NCBI RefSeq assembly: GCF_003589595.1
Contig: NW_020654810.1
Span: forward strand, 16,327,113 to 16,391,112
Length of the DNA: 64,000 bases
Reading direction: 5' to 3'
DNA from: Hyposmocoma kahamanoa
Lineage: Eukaryota > Arthropoda > Insecta > Lepidoptera > Cosmopterigidae
Shown one piece after another: positions 37,271 to 47,060 of the stretch. The first letter of the stretch is position 1; each line of letters starts with the position of its first letter. The notes under the pieces are model-generated. The model had not been told where the DNA came from, ran no database searches, and saw nothing but the letters and a program-made list of their open reading frames with translations. The position numbers and the translations under genes were made by a program.

Positions 37271-37762
37271 AATTTCATATTGTACGTACCAGCAACAGTC
37301 GAGCGAAGACCTGCCATTTTACCTTACGTGAAAGGTGTTACAGACAAGTTCGGAAGAGTCCTCAGGCGTGCATCTGTCAAGATTTCTCTGTTCCTGAGAC
37401 CCGTGAAATGTAACATCCCCTTACAGGATGCAGGAGTTTACAAGCTTGACTGTGAGTGCGGTCTCTCTTATAATGGACAAACGAAGCGAAGTATTTGTAC
37501 CCGCGTCAAAGAACATATAGCTGATGTCAAACACCGTAAACATGTCTGCAGTCTGCGAGCATGTCATGGATAAACCTATACATTCAATGAAGTTCTACAA
37601 ACCCCAGGTCCTTGCAAAAGAAGTCCGTTATCTAGCCAGGATGCAGCGAGAGGCCATTGACATCCTAAAAAACATCCTAATTTCAACACGGAAGATGGTT
37701 TCTCCGTACCACCAGTTTGGGATCCAGTATTTCCTCTGATGAAAAATCTCAAACAGACATAA
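37271..37762 (+). pseudogene. Penelope-like element: RT end and GIY-YIG endonuclease, frameshifted
   Basis: The reading shows ILPYVKGVTDKFGRVLRRA, the linker after the polymerase of Penelope-like elements. Next comes DAGVYKLDCECGLSYNGQTK with SICTRVKEH. These are the GIY-YIG nuclease signatures, here GVY and YNG, with a CxC between them as in PLEs and the catalytic-type Arg before VKEH. After a frameshift near 37540-37555 the text continues SAVCEHVMDKPIHSMKFYKP and VRYLARMQREAID. A second shift near 37660-37675 returns to the first frame (DGFSVPPVWDPVFPLMK), and the stop is at 37760-37762. The element is 5' truncated and dead. The domain identity is secure. Confidence 0.88.
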
Positions 37763-38115
37763 GACTGCAGTACTAATTAATATGTTTTAATTTATTCCAA
37801 TTTCCATTATTAATTAATTATAAATTTAACTTAATGAAAATTCATATTGTTATAATAAAATAATTTGTAAAACCAATGTAGCGTAAATTGAACTGCTTCT
37901 TTGTAAAATAAAAAATAAGATATTTAATTAATAACTTTTGTAACTATAGTGAAAAAATAGGGTGGTTTGAAGTTATGTCTAATATGGTTGATGACTGTAC
38001 TGTCTCAGTCAACCGTGACCATGGGACCTGTAAAGGGCCCGAAACGTCGGTTTGTTTTAAAAAAACAAATACACGCGATTTAAATCCGGAAAAATAGTTT
38101 CATTTCCTATTCATA
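37763..38115 (+). mobile_element. 3' tail of the Penelope-like element
   Basis: AT-rich sequence leads to a hairpin (GTTGATGACTG ... CAGTCAAC, 37988-38014). It is followed by CCGTGACCATGGGACCTGTA and GGGCCCGAAACGTCGG, then CACGCGATTTAAATCCGGA and GTTTCATTTCCTAT. The GAAACGTC block looks like the 3' half of the minimal hammerhead ribozymes known from PLE terminal repeats, but the CTGATGA half reads CTGTAAA, so a catalytic core is not present. The same tail recurs at 42735-42855, 46975-47060 and 59990-60115. Confidence 0.75.
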
Positions 38116-38551
38116 CTGTACGGTCAAAATAAAGTAAAATGAACACAAGTACATATTATGTATTATAATCATCACATAAATAAAGAACCTCCTTATCGCA
38201 CGTACCTTCAGCCATTACCATTCATAATACAACTGATACAAACACTAACACTTCTAGGCACGGATACATTTTCAAAATTATAAATATTATTTAGAGCATC
38301 GCCATCGAATAGAGAATTTCGTCAGCTGAAAAGACATTATTGTTACAAATTAAGGCGCTGACTCGACAATAACAGAAAAAGAGAGAAGGAGAGAGACAGT
38401 GACATAGATAGCAAGTACCTTCGGAGTACAAATATGTGAAACTCAACCGTTTGCACTAGCTTGGATTCAATTGGACGCGAACAATTTAAGAAAAATTTCA
38501 CTGAAAATATAATAAATTGTATGTGAAAATTATATATAATAAAATTATATA
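38116..38551 (+). other. Unassigned AT-rich sequence
   Basis: Short purine-rich run near 38378-38401 (GAGAGAAGGAGAGAGACAG). No gene or repeat family recognised. Confidence 0.4.
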
Positions 38552-38708
38552 CAGTGTTTTTTTTAAATGGGTAAGTATGGGGAAATCCGAAACCATAGAA
38601 GATACAATTGTTTTCACAAAAAATACTTAATGGTTACTAAGACAGTTTCCCTGTTTCCTCTATGGTTTCGGATTTATCCATACTATCCCATTAATAAAAA
38701 ATACTCTG
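38552..38708. mobile_element. Tc1/mariner-type MITE with TA target duplication
   Basis: The left arm CAGTGTTTTTTTTAAATGGG, then AAATCCGAAACCATAGAA, is the inverted repeat of the right arm TCTATGGTTTCGGATTT ... ATACTCTG. Arms are about 50 bases. The element is flanked by TA on each side (38550-38551 and 38709-38710), the hallmark of this superfamily. At 157 bases it encodes nothing. Confidence 0.8.
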
Positions 38709-38710
38709 TA

Positions 38711-39486
38711 TTGCTTCCAGCAAGCGACAACATCCGCTCCGATGTTAGCGGCGTTCATGGGCTGGCACATGGCTGGCTTATGTAGCTTAATATATATAAT
38801 AATAATAAATTGTAACTGATTACCGCACATAGTCAGGCTTTCAGTTCATTACGCTTAAAATCAAGCTCCGAGAGCGATTCATCACTTTGGTACTGACCAA
38901 CACCCCCCTATTCGTCCGGTTGGCAGCCAGCTGCTCTGACAATCGAATTTTCGACGATTACTACCTATACATATGAGAAAGGAATCGTTACAACAATTTT
39001 CTCTAACCAAAATCGAAAAAAAAATTAAATTAAAATCAAATGTAATATATGAAAATTTTGAATGAAATATCATAGAAATCAAGGAATAGGCATTTTTTGG
39101 CAAACACATCATCATCGGTCACACCGTTGTTTAACATCGAGTGAGCATTTATCTATTAAGCTTGAGTTTTTGGTGGTGAAACTCTCGTGAATTTCTTATT
39201 TTATTTATTTATTAAAGAAACAAACAGTCGGTATAAAACTATTATTACATTAACGAAGATTATATAAATAGACCTAGACTTACCTTAATTTCTAATGCAG
39301 TTGAAATCTTAAAGACTATCAATACAGAACAATTATAGTAAGGCTTTTATTTTAATTTTAAATTTTGTCAGCGAATTACAGAAAATATCCACATCCATGA
39401 AATTGTGGTTGTATTTCTGACATAATAGCCTTATAAAGCTATTGCCAAATATTAATATTGCTTAATACTGAATTCGCCACTTCTAC
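38711..39486 (+). other. Noncoding sequence with a possible LINE-tail fragment
   Basis: Around 39200-39310 the sequence resembles the TTATTTATTTATTAAAGAAA heads of a common lepidopteran interspersed repeat. The rest is unassigned. Confidence 0.35.
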
Positions 39487-39957
39487 ATGTGAAAGAGTTC
39501 ATCCAGGGAAGTACTGCCATCTTCTCTATTTCTTCCGCCAACCAGTAATGTGGATGTTACTGCATTCCGGTTATGAAGGGTAAGACCGCAAATTCGGAAT
39601 GGTAATGCGTTCAACGGGGCGTTCACGCGCCAGATGCGCAATGTACGCGCAAACCTGTATCTTGTGTTGGATAATTTTTTATTGATGTATCCTTTCAATG
39701 ACATTCTTACAAATAAGTAAGTTACAGTTACAGTTCTCCCAAACCTCATAAAAGTTTATCGGGAAATCCAATACAAGACACAATGTACACGCAATCCTTG
39801 AACGCCCCACTGAACGCACCACTGTTGTGAATGTGTGGCTTAAGACACATAGGACCTGCCAACTTTATGTTTCAGGTTAACGGGCGCTGTCGCAGTGCTC
39901 CTCAGATTTTTGCTGTTTAAAGCTCTGAGTGGCACTGTAACTGTTATGAGTAGGATT
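39487..39957 (+). mobile_element. RetA retroposon, copy 5, split by a MITE
   Basis: The 5' motifs ATGTGAAAGAGTTCATCCAG and GGAAGTACTGCCATCTT run to GGTTATGAAGGGTAAG. A 230-base insertion follows, then the family resumes at about 39840 with AGACACATAGGACCTGCC, GTTAACGGGCGC and GGCACTGTAACTGTTATGA. The last part of the element, with the A-rich tail, is absent. Confidence 0.7.
39600..39832. mobile_element. MITE inserted in RetA copy 5
   Basis: The left end GGTAATGCGTTCAACGGGGC and the right end GAACGCCCCACTGAACGCAC are inverted repeats. Homology continues inward in weaker form (GCGCAATGTACGCGC on the left against ACAATGTACACGCAAT on the right, and TCTTGTGTTGGAT against ATCCAATACAAGA). Size is about 233 bases. 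The minus-strand open frame through it is not a gene. No clear target duplication. Confidence 0.7.
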
Positions 39958-40454
39958 AAATCATTTATTGGACACAATATTATGTTACAAGTCTTTACGT
40001 GTTTACGTAACTCAAAATTTACGATAAAACAAACATTATGTTACACTACATTACATAATTAATATAATACAAAAAAAATACTCTAAAAACTCTTTCCGCT
40101 TTTTACTCTGACATTTCGTCTGATCATTTCAAAAAAATGTCGGAATCACGTAATACAAAACACCCTTTTATATGATTTGAGTCCCAAACATATATTATGG
40201 TATCAATCCGATGGAAAGGACAAGTAAGAGAAAACATTGGATATCACGTACAAAAGGGCTCCGGTCATAGCATTCATACATATTGGATAGAAGATGGGTT
40301 ACGTTACTATTCAAAGAATCTAGGATTTTGTTCTTAAAAAAAGAAATATTTTGATACATCGACAGTATCGTAAGAGTTTTCTGAAATATTGTGTTTCAGA
40401 GTTCTATTTCTTATTCCGTAATCATCAACTTCGTCAACCCATTTATCCGTCACA

Positions 40455-40715
40455 CTGCTGGGCGCGGGTCTTCTCTCAGAATATGGTTTAGGCCATAGTC
40501 CGTAATGCTGGCCACATGCGGATTAGGGACGTTACGAGTTGACCAAGAGTTGTGAATCTTCTTCGACGTGTAAATTTTCATCACGATGTTTTCCTCATAG
40601 TAAATTTCAAATTAAATTTGGCACATAAATTACGAGCAACTCAGAGGTCCCGGATTCTAATACACGCCCTCTACTTAAGAGGGTGTAGGTTGAACCATTA
40701 GGCTAACACGACTTC
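40455..40715 (-). mobile_element. tRNA-derived SINE (family S3), reverse
   Basis: In plus order it carries CACTGCTGGGCGCGGGTCTT and TTAGGCCATAGTCCGTAATG. TTTTCATCACGATGTTTTCC and GGCACATAAATTACGAGC follow, and then a reversed tRNA-like head (CCCGGATTCTAATACACGCC ... ACCATTAGGCTAACACGAC). This arrangement is one of the commonest lepidopteran SINEs. The B-box is degenerate here. Confidence 0.75.
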
Positions 40716-40744
40716 ATCAAACAATTCATCCAACGACCCACTAC

Positions 40745-41030
40745 CGGGAACTGGTCTCTTCTAAGGAAATAGGTTATAGTCCACCACACTGACCCAATAC
40801 AAATTGGGGACTTAACAAAGTTTTCCGAGGACTTTGAACCGTCTTCAACATGCTTGCATTCATCACGATATTTTTCTTAAAAATTTTTGAAATGTATTGC
40901 TAATAAATATTCGAAAATATACGTAACTTAGAAAATAAAGCCATAGGTACATGCGACCACAGGGAATTGAACCGGCAACTTCTTAATTGAGAAGCAACCG
41001 TTTTCCCAACGGGCTACAACCGCTCGTCAT
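40745..41030 (-). mobile_element. tRNA-derived SINE (family S3), reverse, second copy
   Basis: Directly after the first copy. It has TAGTCCACCACACTGACCC, TTTTCCGAGGACTTTGAACC and TTCATCACGATATTTTTC. It ends with a reversed tRNA head containing GGAATTGAACCGGCAACTTC (reversed B-box) and CCAACGGGCTACAACCGCTC. The tandem placement of two diverged copies suggests separate insertions in one preferred site. Confidence 0.7.
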
Positions 41031-41279
41031 CTTCGTTATTCCATATTCTGAGAAAACACGTTCCGCGTATTTTTTTTCTAAAGAAAAGTCGCATTTTTTC
41101 CTAACAACTCCGAAATGATTGAGTGATTTTAATTGGGAATTTCGTAAAAATGTAAGAATGAAAATTGTTTATTCCGTTAATAATTTACAGTAGACTACAC
41201 ATATATTATTTTATTTCATATATAATACAACACAATTTCACAAGAATTATTAATGTATATATTTTTATTATTATTAACC

Positions 41280-41340
41280 TCTTGTGTCCCACTGCTGGAC
41301 AAAGGTGTCCTCCAAAATCTTCCACTGCTCCCTGTCTTAA
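41280..41340. mobile_element. Short retroelement fragment
   Basis: CTGCTGGACAAAGGTGTCCT followed by TCTTCCACTGCTCCCTGTCT resembles a piece of a common lepidopteran LINE-associated repeat. It is too short to classify. Confidence 0.4.
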
Positions 41341-41814
41341 TTCGAGTGATTAATTAAATAAACTTGGAAATAAAATTGGAATAATACAGTGTTCACTATT
41401 ACGGAATCCGTCATTCACTCAGCTTAATATTGTCTGACTGAAAGTGCTACGACGCTGATTTTCAGTGGATCCGGTAACAGTATATATGCGGCGTGGAATA
41501 CAACGGATGTATTTTAATAAAAAAATAAAGCCTGTAGGTTATTTTATTATGTCTACGAAATGGGCGAATATATTTTATATTTATGAAAGTAGTTTATTTT
41601 ATAATGATAAAATCCGATTTGGTATTGAATTTCATAAATCCAAAAGATTCCATTTCTTTGTATACTGAAATTTGCCATTATTGCTATAACAATCCGATTG
41701 ATGCGTGGTTTTACTGGAACTGCCGCAGAGCTTTAAGATTAATATTTATTTAACTTTATACAACAATTGAAACAATGCAAATATTTATTATACTCGTATT
41801 ATTAGTACAAGTAT

Positions 41815-42289
41815 AGCTTACCTATTTCTTCCGCTAAGCAGTAATTTGAGCACTATGTTCCATTTTTAAAGGCTAAGGGTGCTGGTAAAATTACAGGCAC
41901 ATGGGATTTGCTGCCTCGGTGGCCAAACGGTTACCACGCCGGACTGTCACACAGGGGCCCCAGTTTCGATTCCCGGGCCGGGAGAAATATTTCTATGGCC
42001 TACATTTATTTCTCTCGTGAGTTTGGGTGTAATTTGTGCTTGGTCATAGTGTGCCCATGGCACCCGCGACACAGGGTTTCCCTAGTGCGGGGCTATGTTG
42101 AGTGTGTGCGTTATTATTATTATTTGCCAAGTTATATATGCACGCCCGTCACCCTGCCTAGCAGCAGTGCTCCTTAAATATTTATGATATAACGCTCTGA
42201 TTGGCGCTGCAACTGCTGTAGAAAGGCGAGTCGCTTACCACCAGTAGCATGACTTGTACCTCCCGTCACCTGGTATAATAAAAAAAATC
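41815..42289 (+). mobile_element. RetA retroposon, copy 6, split by a SINE and with a micro-inversion
   Basis: The 5' truncated start reads TTACCTATTTCTTCCGCTAA, then ACAGGCACATGGGATTTG at 41892-41910. After the SINE the family resumes with CCAAGTTATATATGC and ends TCCCGTCACCTGGTATAAT with an A-rich tail. The motif CGCCCGTCACCCTG at 42143-42156 is the reverse complement of the CAGGGTGACGGGCG found at this spot in other copies. Confidence 0.75.
41911..42124 (+). mobile_element. tRNA-derived SINE (family S1) with (TTA)n tail
   Basis: The head GCCTCGGTGGCCAAACGG carries an A-box-like motif, and GTTTCGATTCCCGGGCCG the B-box. The body GGAGAAATATTTCTATGGCC ... CACCCGCGACACAGGGTTTC ... AGTGTGTGCG ends in ATT repeats. 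It is flanked by ATTTGC on both sides, a probable target-site duplication. The 89-codon open frame through it is an artefact. A near-identical copy is at 53047. Confidence 0.85.
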
Positions 42290-42537
42290 TGTAATAACAA
42301 TCATGTCAAACACACAAAGTTAATGAAGAATATTGAATACATTCCTCAGCTATATTCTCCTATACCCCGCGTAATGAAAGCAAAAGAAATAATTTCTTTC
42401 TCTCTTTTTTGTCTCCAAACTATTTAATATTTATATCTAAACATTCCAAAAAATGTCCGAATATATGAATTTATTTATATAAGTAATAGAATACCTTACA
42501 AAAACAACTTTATTTATCTGCATTAACATAATAATGT

Positions 42538-42690
42538 CGACCGCGGTTACCCAACGGTACTGTGAGCGTTAGACGTGGAGGTCTCGGTTTCGATTCCTGG
42601 TAGAACCAATTTGGGAAATGAACTTTTTTGATTCTGGACTTGATGTACTGGGTAGAGCCCCGGAAGTGAATTCTTTTGCTTTGGTACTCA
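42538..42690 (+). mobile_element. tRNA-derived SINE (family S2)
   Basis: GTCGACCGCGGTTACCCAAC forms the tRNA-like head, and CGGTTTCGATTCCTGG the B-box. The body CAATTTGGGAAATGAAC matches the copy at 27484. Slightly decayed. Confidence 0.7.
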
Positions 42691-42734
42691 TAGTATAGAT
42701 AATTCCCTATAGTAGTTTATAAATGCCGCTCGTC

Positions 42735-42855
42735 TCACTAACTTTATTCAACCGTGACCATGGGACCAGTAAAGGCCCGAAACGTCGGTTTATTTGAAAA
42801 AACAAATATACACGATTTAAATCCGGAAAAATAGTTTCATTTCCTATATGTAACA
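42735..42855 (+). mobile_element. Penelope-like tail, second copy
   Basis: CCGTGACCATGGGACCAGTA, then GGCCCGAAACGTCGGTTT, ACACGATTTAAATCCGGA and GTTTCATTTCCTAT match 38010-38115 with few changes. No coding part is attached, so this is a severely 5'-truncated insertion. Confidence 0.75.
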
Positions 42856-43202
42856 ATCGCGAAAACCTAAGAACTCCATACTAACTTTATTGTTTCTTAT
42901 TCACACTATATTAATAATTATTTACAAATTTTGTTAAATTATATATGGCGTACCTACCTCATCAATAATCACGCAAATACTTACAATGTAAAAACCTCTA
43001 AATTAAAAGCATAATTAGTAATCTTAACACTAAATTCCTATTCACATTGCTCTTATGTAACATTACAATATTATAATATTATTTCTTATGTTATTAGCCA
43101 GCTATTGTAAAAACGTAAATTGCACATAAGAATAGTAATTAAGTTGTTGCGAGCTACTAAAATTATATGGTTTTATAAATATTTAAAGTTGTTTTATACA
43201 TT

Positions 43203-43470
43203 TCAAAGTCAAAGTCAAAGTCAAAGATCATTTATTCCATAGGTAAAATAAATTTACACTTGAAAACGTCACATTTACATTACATTGCATTAAGCTACTG
43301 CTCGTTCACTACGCTGACTTCCCTGAGAAGAACGAGCAAAAAACTCTCGGAATTGCTCTTTTCAAATAAACTTAAATGCTATGGAATACACTTTGAATCA
43401 AGTTTGTGTGGATTCTGGAGCCATGCCGTCTTTCCATACATCTTTATCTAACACGTAGTCTTCAATTTTG
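43203..43470 (+). mobile_element. Common lepidopteran retroposon beginning with (TCAAAG)n
   Basis: TCAAAGTCAAAGTCAAAG is followed by ATCATTTATTCCATAGGTA. The central GTTCACTACGCTGACTTCC and CTGAGAAGAACGAGCAAAAA resemble the widespread repeat in which a tandem TCAAAG head precedes GAGAAGAACCGGCAAGAAAC-like sequence. Family identity is from memory. It supports a lepidopteran host. Confidence 0.6.
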
Positions 43471-43866
43471 TAATATGTTCGATAAAAAATATTTTTAATG
43501 TAGTTTTTAAACTTAGGAAATGATAAACTTAATATATGCTCCGGCTATATCTATATAAGACATATATATATATCTTATTGTAAAAACGTATAAAGTTCCC
43601 CATAAAAGAGTCGTTTACCTTGGTTAATCGAAATCGTGGTACCATGAGTTTAAATCTAGCTCTAAGGTTAACCTTATGGATATATTCTTTCTTATTGAAA
43701 TTATGTATATTTTTTGTATTTGTACTACTTGAAACTTGTTTTAGTTGTGTCTAAGGCGCCCTTCATTCTCCTTGCTTATAAATTTTACACGCAGCATGGG
43801 TCTCACGGACCGATATGGACACGGGGTTTGCGCCTGAGCCTACCTTCAATGAGGTGGTCTAAAGCG

Positions 43867-44165
43867 CAGGCCATACCGCGAACGAAGCTAAGCTAACTTA
43901 CCTTAGCTCACATAGCATACTAAGCTAACCGAGCTAAGTAAACTATTCCAACGATCCCGCTAAGGCACATTAAATATGTCACCCTTCTGCCGCCCTTCAT
44001 CCCCGCACTTGTCCGTAGAATAACACGTCACTACTTACTACGTATTTTCTTAGCTTAGCTTTGCATGCAACTACGTGAGCTCAGCTAAGCTAGCTTAGCT
44101 GGCATTGTTGGTTGCATGCAACTACGTGAACTAAGCTAAGTTAGGTTCGTTCGCGGTGTGGACTG
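43867..44165. mobile_element. hAT-like MITE with CAG...CTG ends, rich in AGCTTAGCT
   Basis: The left end CAGGCCATACCGCGAACGAA and the right end TTCGTTCGCGGTGTGGACTG are inverted repeats. AGCTAAGC motifs continue inward on both arms. TTGCATGCAACTACGTGA occurs twice near the right end. Length is 299 bases. The eight bases flanking each end do not match, so the usual 8-base hAT duplication is missing or eroded. Confidence 0.75.
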
Positions 44166-45010
44166 CTCTTTACGCTGTCGCTTGAGATGTTTTGTCCTTT
44201 TTACTTTGCAAGTTAGTGGAGACTGAGAAGTGAGTGGAACTGTATCCTTTGTTCTCCTGGTACTGAATAAAGTTCCCGATACCGTAAGCCCACCACAAAA
44301 ATTTTGTGATACACAAAATATTTATTATAATATTTTCTATTCACCAGACATTAATGTCAATGTATGCTACAAAAGCTTTTTGATTCAGTTAACCTATGAT
44401 CGTAAAGTTAACAATGTAATACCTTCGCTTACATATAATAACTAAAGTAGTTACTTTGTAACATTTAAACTTACCTCTTGTTCACTAACAAGTAGCAATT
44501 TTAAACTTATTTTTTTATTACCAAGATAGTACAATTATTACTTTGGTAATAAAACTGAAATATTTGCTGCTCATTTTAAGGTACACTACACTTTATAACA
44601 CTTTCAAGGAATTTTTTTATTACATAAAAAAGTTTATTTCAATTCATGTTTTTTTTTAAATTATATAGTTGTAAATTATCCTTATCTATAATCACGCCTA
44701 TTGAAGTCGGCAGGCACAACGACCCTTCACTATGCTGCTACGTTCCTGAAATATCTTTTAGTCTTCCATAACAGTATTCTTTCCATACACATCCGTTTAA
44801 GAGCCGATAAACTATTTAGAACCTTTCGTCTAGAACAATCAGCACAATATCTAAAATAATAATACTAATAAAAAGCAGAAAGCTGATCCTTGAACCTGAG
44901 TCAACCCAGACCCCGGTCAACTGTACCATCGCCAGGGAATACCGCCTCTCATTGAAACTTTTCAATAATTATATAAATTAATTTTTATTATTCAAAAAGG
45001 TTCATATAGT
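44166..45010 (+). other. Unassigned AT-rich sequence
   Basis: No gene or repeat recognised. Short open frame at 44230-44445 has no recognisable motif. Confidence 0.4.
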
Positions 45011-45331
45011 TTAAAAATAATTACTACTACTAAGTCGCTGGCTCAGCGACCCAAAGTGGATCTTGGCCTCTGACACCGAACTATGCCATTTCTTATTACA
45101 ATCTTGTGCCACTTCCGACCACTCGGGCACATTCAACTCCCTCAGTTCTTTGGCGACTACTTCCTTCCAGCGATATCTCGGACGCCCCATTGGACGATAC
45201 CCCATAGGTCACCACAAATACACTCTTTTGGCGAGACGATCCTCTCCCATTCTTTCCACATACCCCAGCTAGCGAAATCGGGGGATTTTACTTTCCTGAT
45301 TATATTCGGCTCAGACACTAGCTCTTCGTAA
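45011..45331 (-). pseudogene. RTE-type LINE, C-terminal end of the reverse transcriptase, copy A
   Basis: The minus-strand reading GRPRYRWKEVVAKELRELNV, WSEVAQDCNKKWHSSVSEAK and HFGSLSQR matches the very end of RTE-clade ORF2 proteins as I know them, after the polymerase domain. Upstream of 45205 the homology goes on in another frame (TCCTCTCCCATTCTTTCCAC in plus order). Only a fragment is left, and it is dead. Confidence 0.8.
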
Positions 45332-45344
45332 AAATTATAGCTTA

Positions 45345-46080
45345 CCTGCTTACTTCGGTGGCGCAGTCACCCAAAGTGGGTCTTGGCCTCCGACACTAGA
45401 TTCTGCCACGCCTCCCGGTTCTGCGGCTGCTCCTTCCAGCCACTAGCACCGAGGTCCTTGTGATCTTTCTGGACTTTATCGCTCCAGCAGTACCTGAGAC
45501 GTCCGACCGGTCAGAGTCCTTTCCATTGTCCCTAATAAGCCCTCTTCGCGACACGATCTTCTCCCATTATCTCCTCGTGTCCGAGCGAGCGTAGTCTCAT
45601 AACTGGAGTTTCTCCCACAATATTGGGCCCGGACATTAGATGTTCTATCTCAAGGTTCTTCCTTACCCTCCAGCTCCCATCCTTCCTTTGAGACGGTCCC
45701 AGAATTTTCCGTAAGATTTTGCTTTCCGCCACTAACGACTTATTTTCTTCTTTCAAGGACACTGTCCAAGCGTTGCAACCGTACATCAAGATCGGTCTAA
45801 TTACAGTTTTGTAGACATAGCTCTTGGTTTTTCTGCATATGAGCTTGTACACCTATACCTTATGAAGAGCAGCCGTGCACCTGAGGGCGTTTTCGAATCC
45901 ATATGTTAATTTAGTCTTCTATTTGATTGGTATCTGTTACAGAACATCCCAAGTATTTAAACTTGGGGACCCCTTTGTAGATGGTATCTTTCACATGAAA
46001 GTATTTTCTTTCCTCTCGTGTATTTTTGTATCATCTCATGTGAAAGTATTCCGTCTTCTCTTAAAATTATTGACTAACTA
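45345..46080 (-). pseudogene. RTE-type LINE, reverse transcriptase C-terminal part, copy B
   Basis: The minus-strand text has GVPKFKYLGCSV at about 45945-45980, the KYLG block after the polymerase palm. KSYVYKTVIRPILMYGCNAW, ESKILRKILGPSQRKDGSWR, IEHLMSGPNIVGETPVMRLR and LGHEEIMGEDRVAKRAY follow (45532-45852). After a frame change, decayed sequence runs to 45345 with the same final CCCAAAGTGGGTCTTGGCC block as copy A. It lies head-to-tail with copy A, so two related LINE ends inserted next to each other or duplicated in tandem. Confidence 0.85.
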
Positions 46081-46974
46081 AAAAAATGTGAGAATCGATT
46101 CTAATATGTGACAATAAGTATCACCAGTTACTGGTTATCATTACGATATTACTTTTTATTCATCCGACATTACTGAGCCATTTCACGCTTTATGCTCATG
46201 GGTTGACTGGCAAGCGGCTGTTGGCAGCTTTAAGAACTGACATATCTGTCTACCTTCTTTCGTTGCGGACGTCTATGGACTTTGAAACCGTTCTGAAATA
46301 TGGGAAAAAGAATAAAAAGATGTACTATAATAAAAATCAGTTTAGTGTAAATTATCAATTCAAACCTCTATTGAAAATTATGATTTAAAGAATAGGTCTT
46401 GCGTGCACTGTTAGCAGTCATGTACATAAGATGTGTCAATGAAGTAAGGCGAATATTTTACAGTACAGTATTTATGAATGGAATTTGCATAAAAATTTTG
46501 TTTATGAGAAAATGTAATCTACATAGATAGATACACGGCAAGTAAATAAACTTACGTGAAATTGTCCATTTACAAGTAACGATGGACATTAGTAAATGTG
46601 GCAAGAGGAAGGATTCCAAACCAATCCTTCAACCAAGACTATATACGAAGCTGTAAGGCGTGAGACGTGCGTACGCATGCAACGAACGCGCTTTTAGACA
46701 GCCTAAATTGTAAACAGTAGTTCAAAATTTCGTTAATAAACATTCAAATTATAAGATGTATCGATGATGAAAATTGTAATTGTATAATAAAAACAAAACA
46801 CTAAATAAATATTGCCTATGTCAAGATCATGGAATCTTTCCCAAAATATTTACCCTGAGTAAGCAATTTTATTAACATTTATTGAAGTGCGTGAAAATAA
46901 GTCCGCGAAGAGACGTTGACGGTAGTGATTGCGTACTCCGAAAGACCAAACTGGTTAGTGATTCATCTCAGCCA
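46081..46974 (+). other. Unassigned AT-rich sequence
   Basis: No gene, RNA or repeat recognised. Small open frame at 46203-46388 without motif. Confidence 0.4.
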
Positions 46975-47060
46975 GTTGTGACCATGGGACCTGTAAAGGG
47001 CCCCAAACATTGGTTTGTTTGAGAAACAAACACACCCGATTTAGACCCGAACAAAAATTA
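46975..47060 (+). mobile_element. Penelope-like tail, third, diverged copy
   Basis: TTGTGACCATGGGACCTGTA, then GGGCCCCAAACATTGGTTTG and CACACCCGATTTAGACCCG match the tail at 38010 with more substitutions. The GAAACGTC block is changed to CAAACATT. Confidence 0.7.

Noticed and set aside
41908..42177. 89-codon frame
   Set aside because: It is a translation of SINE S1 and its (TTA)n tail.
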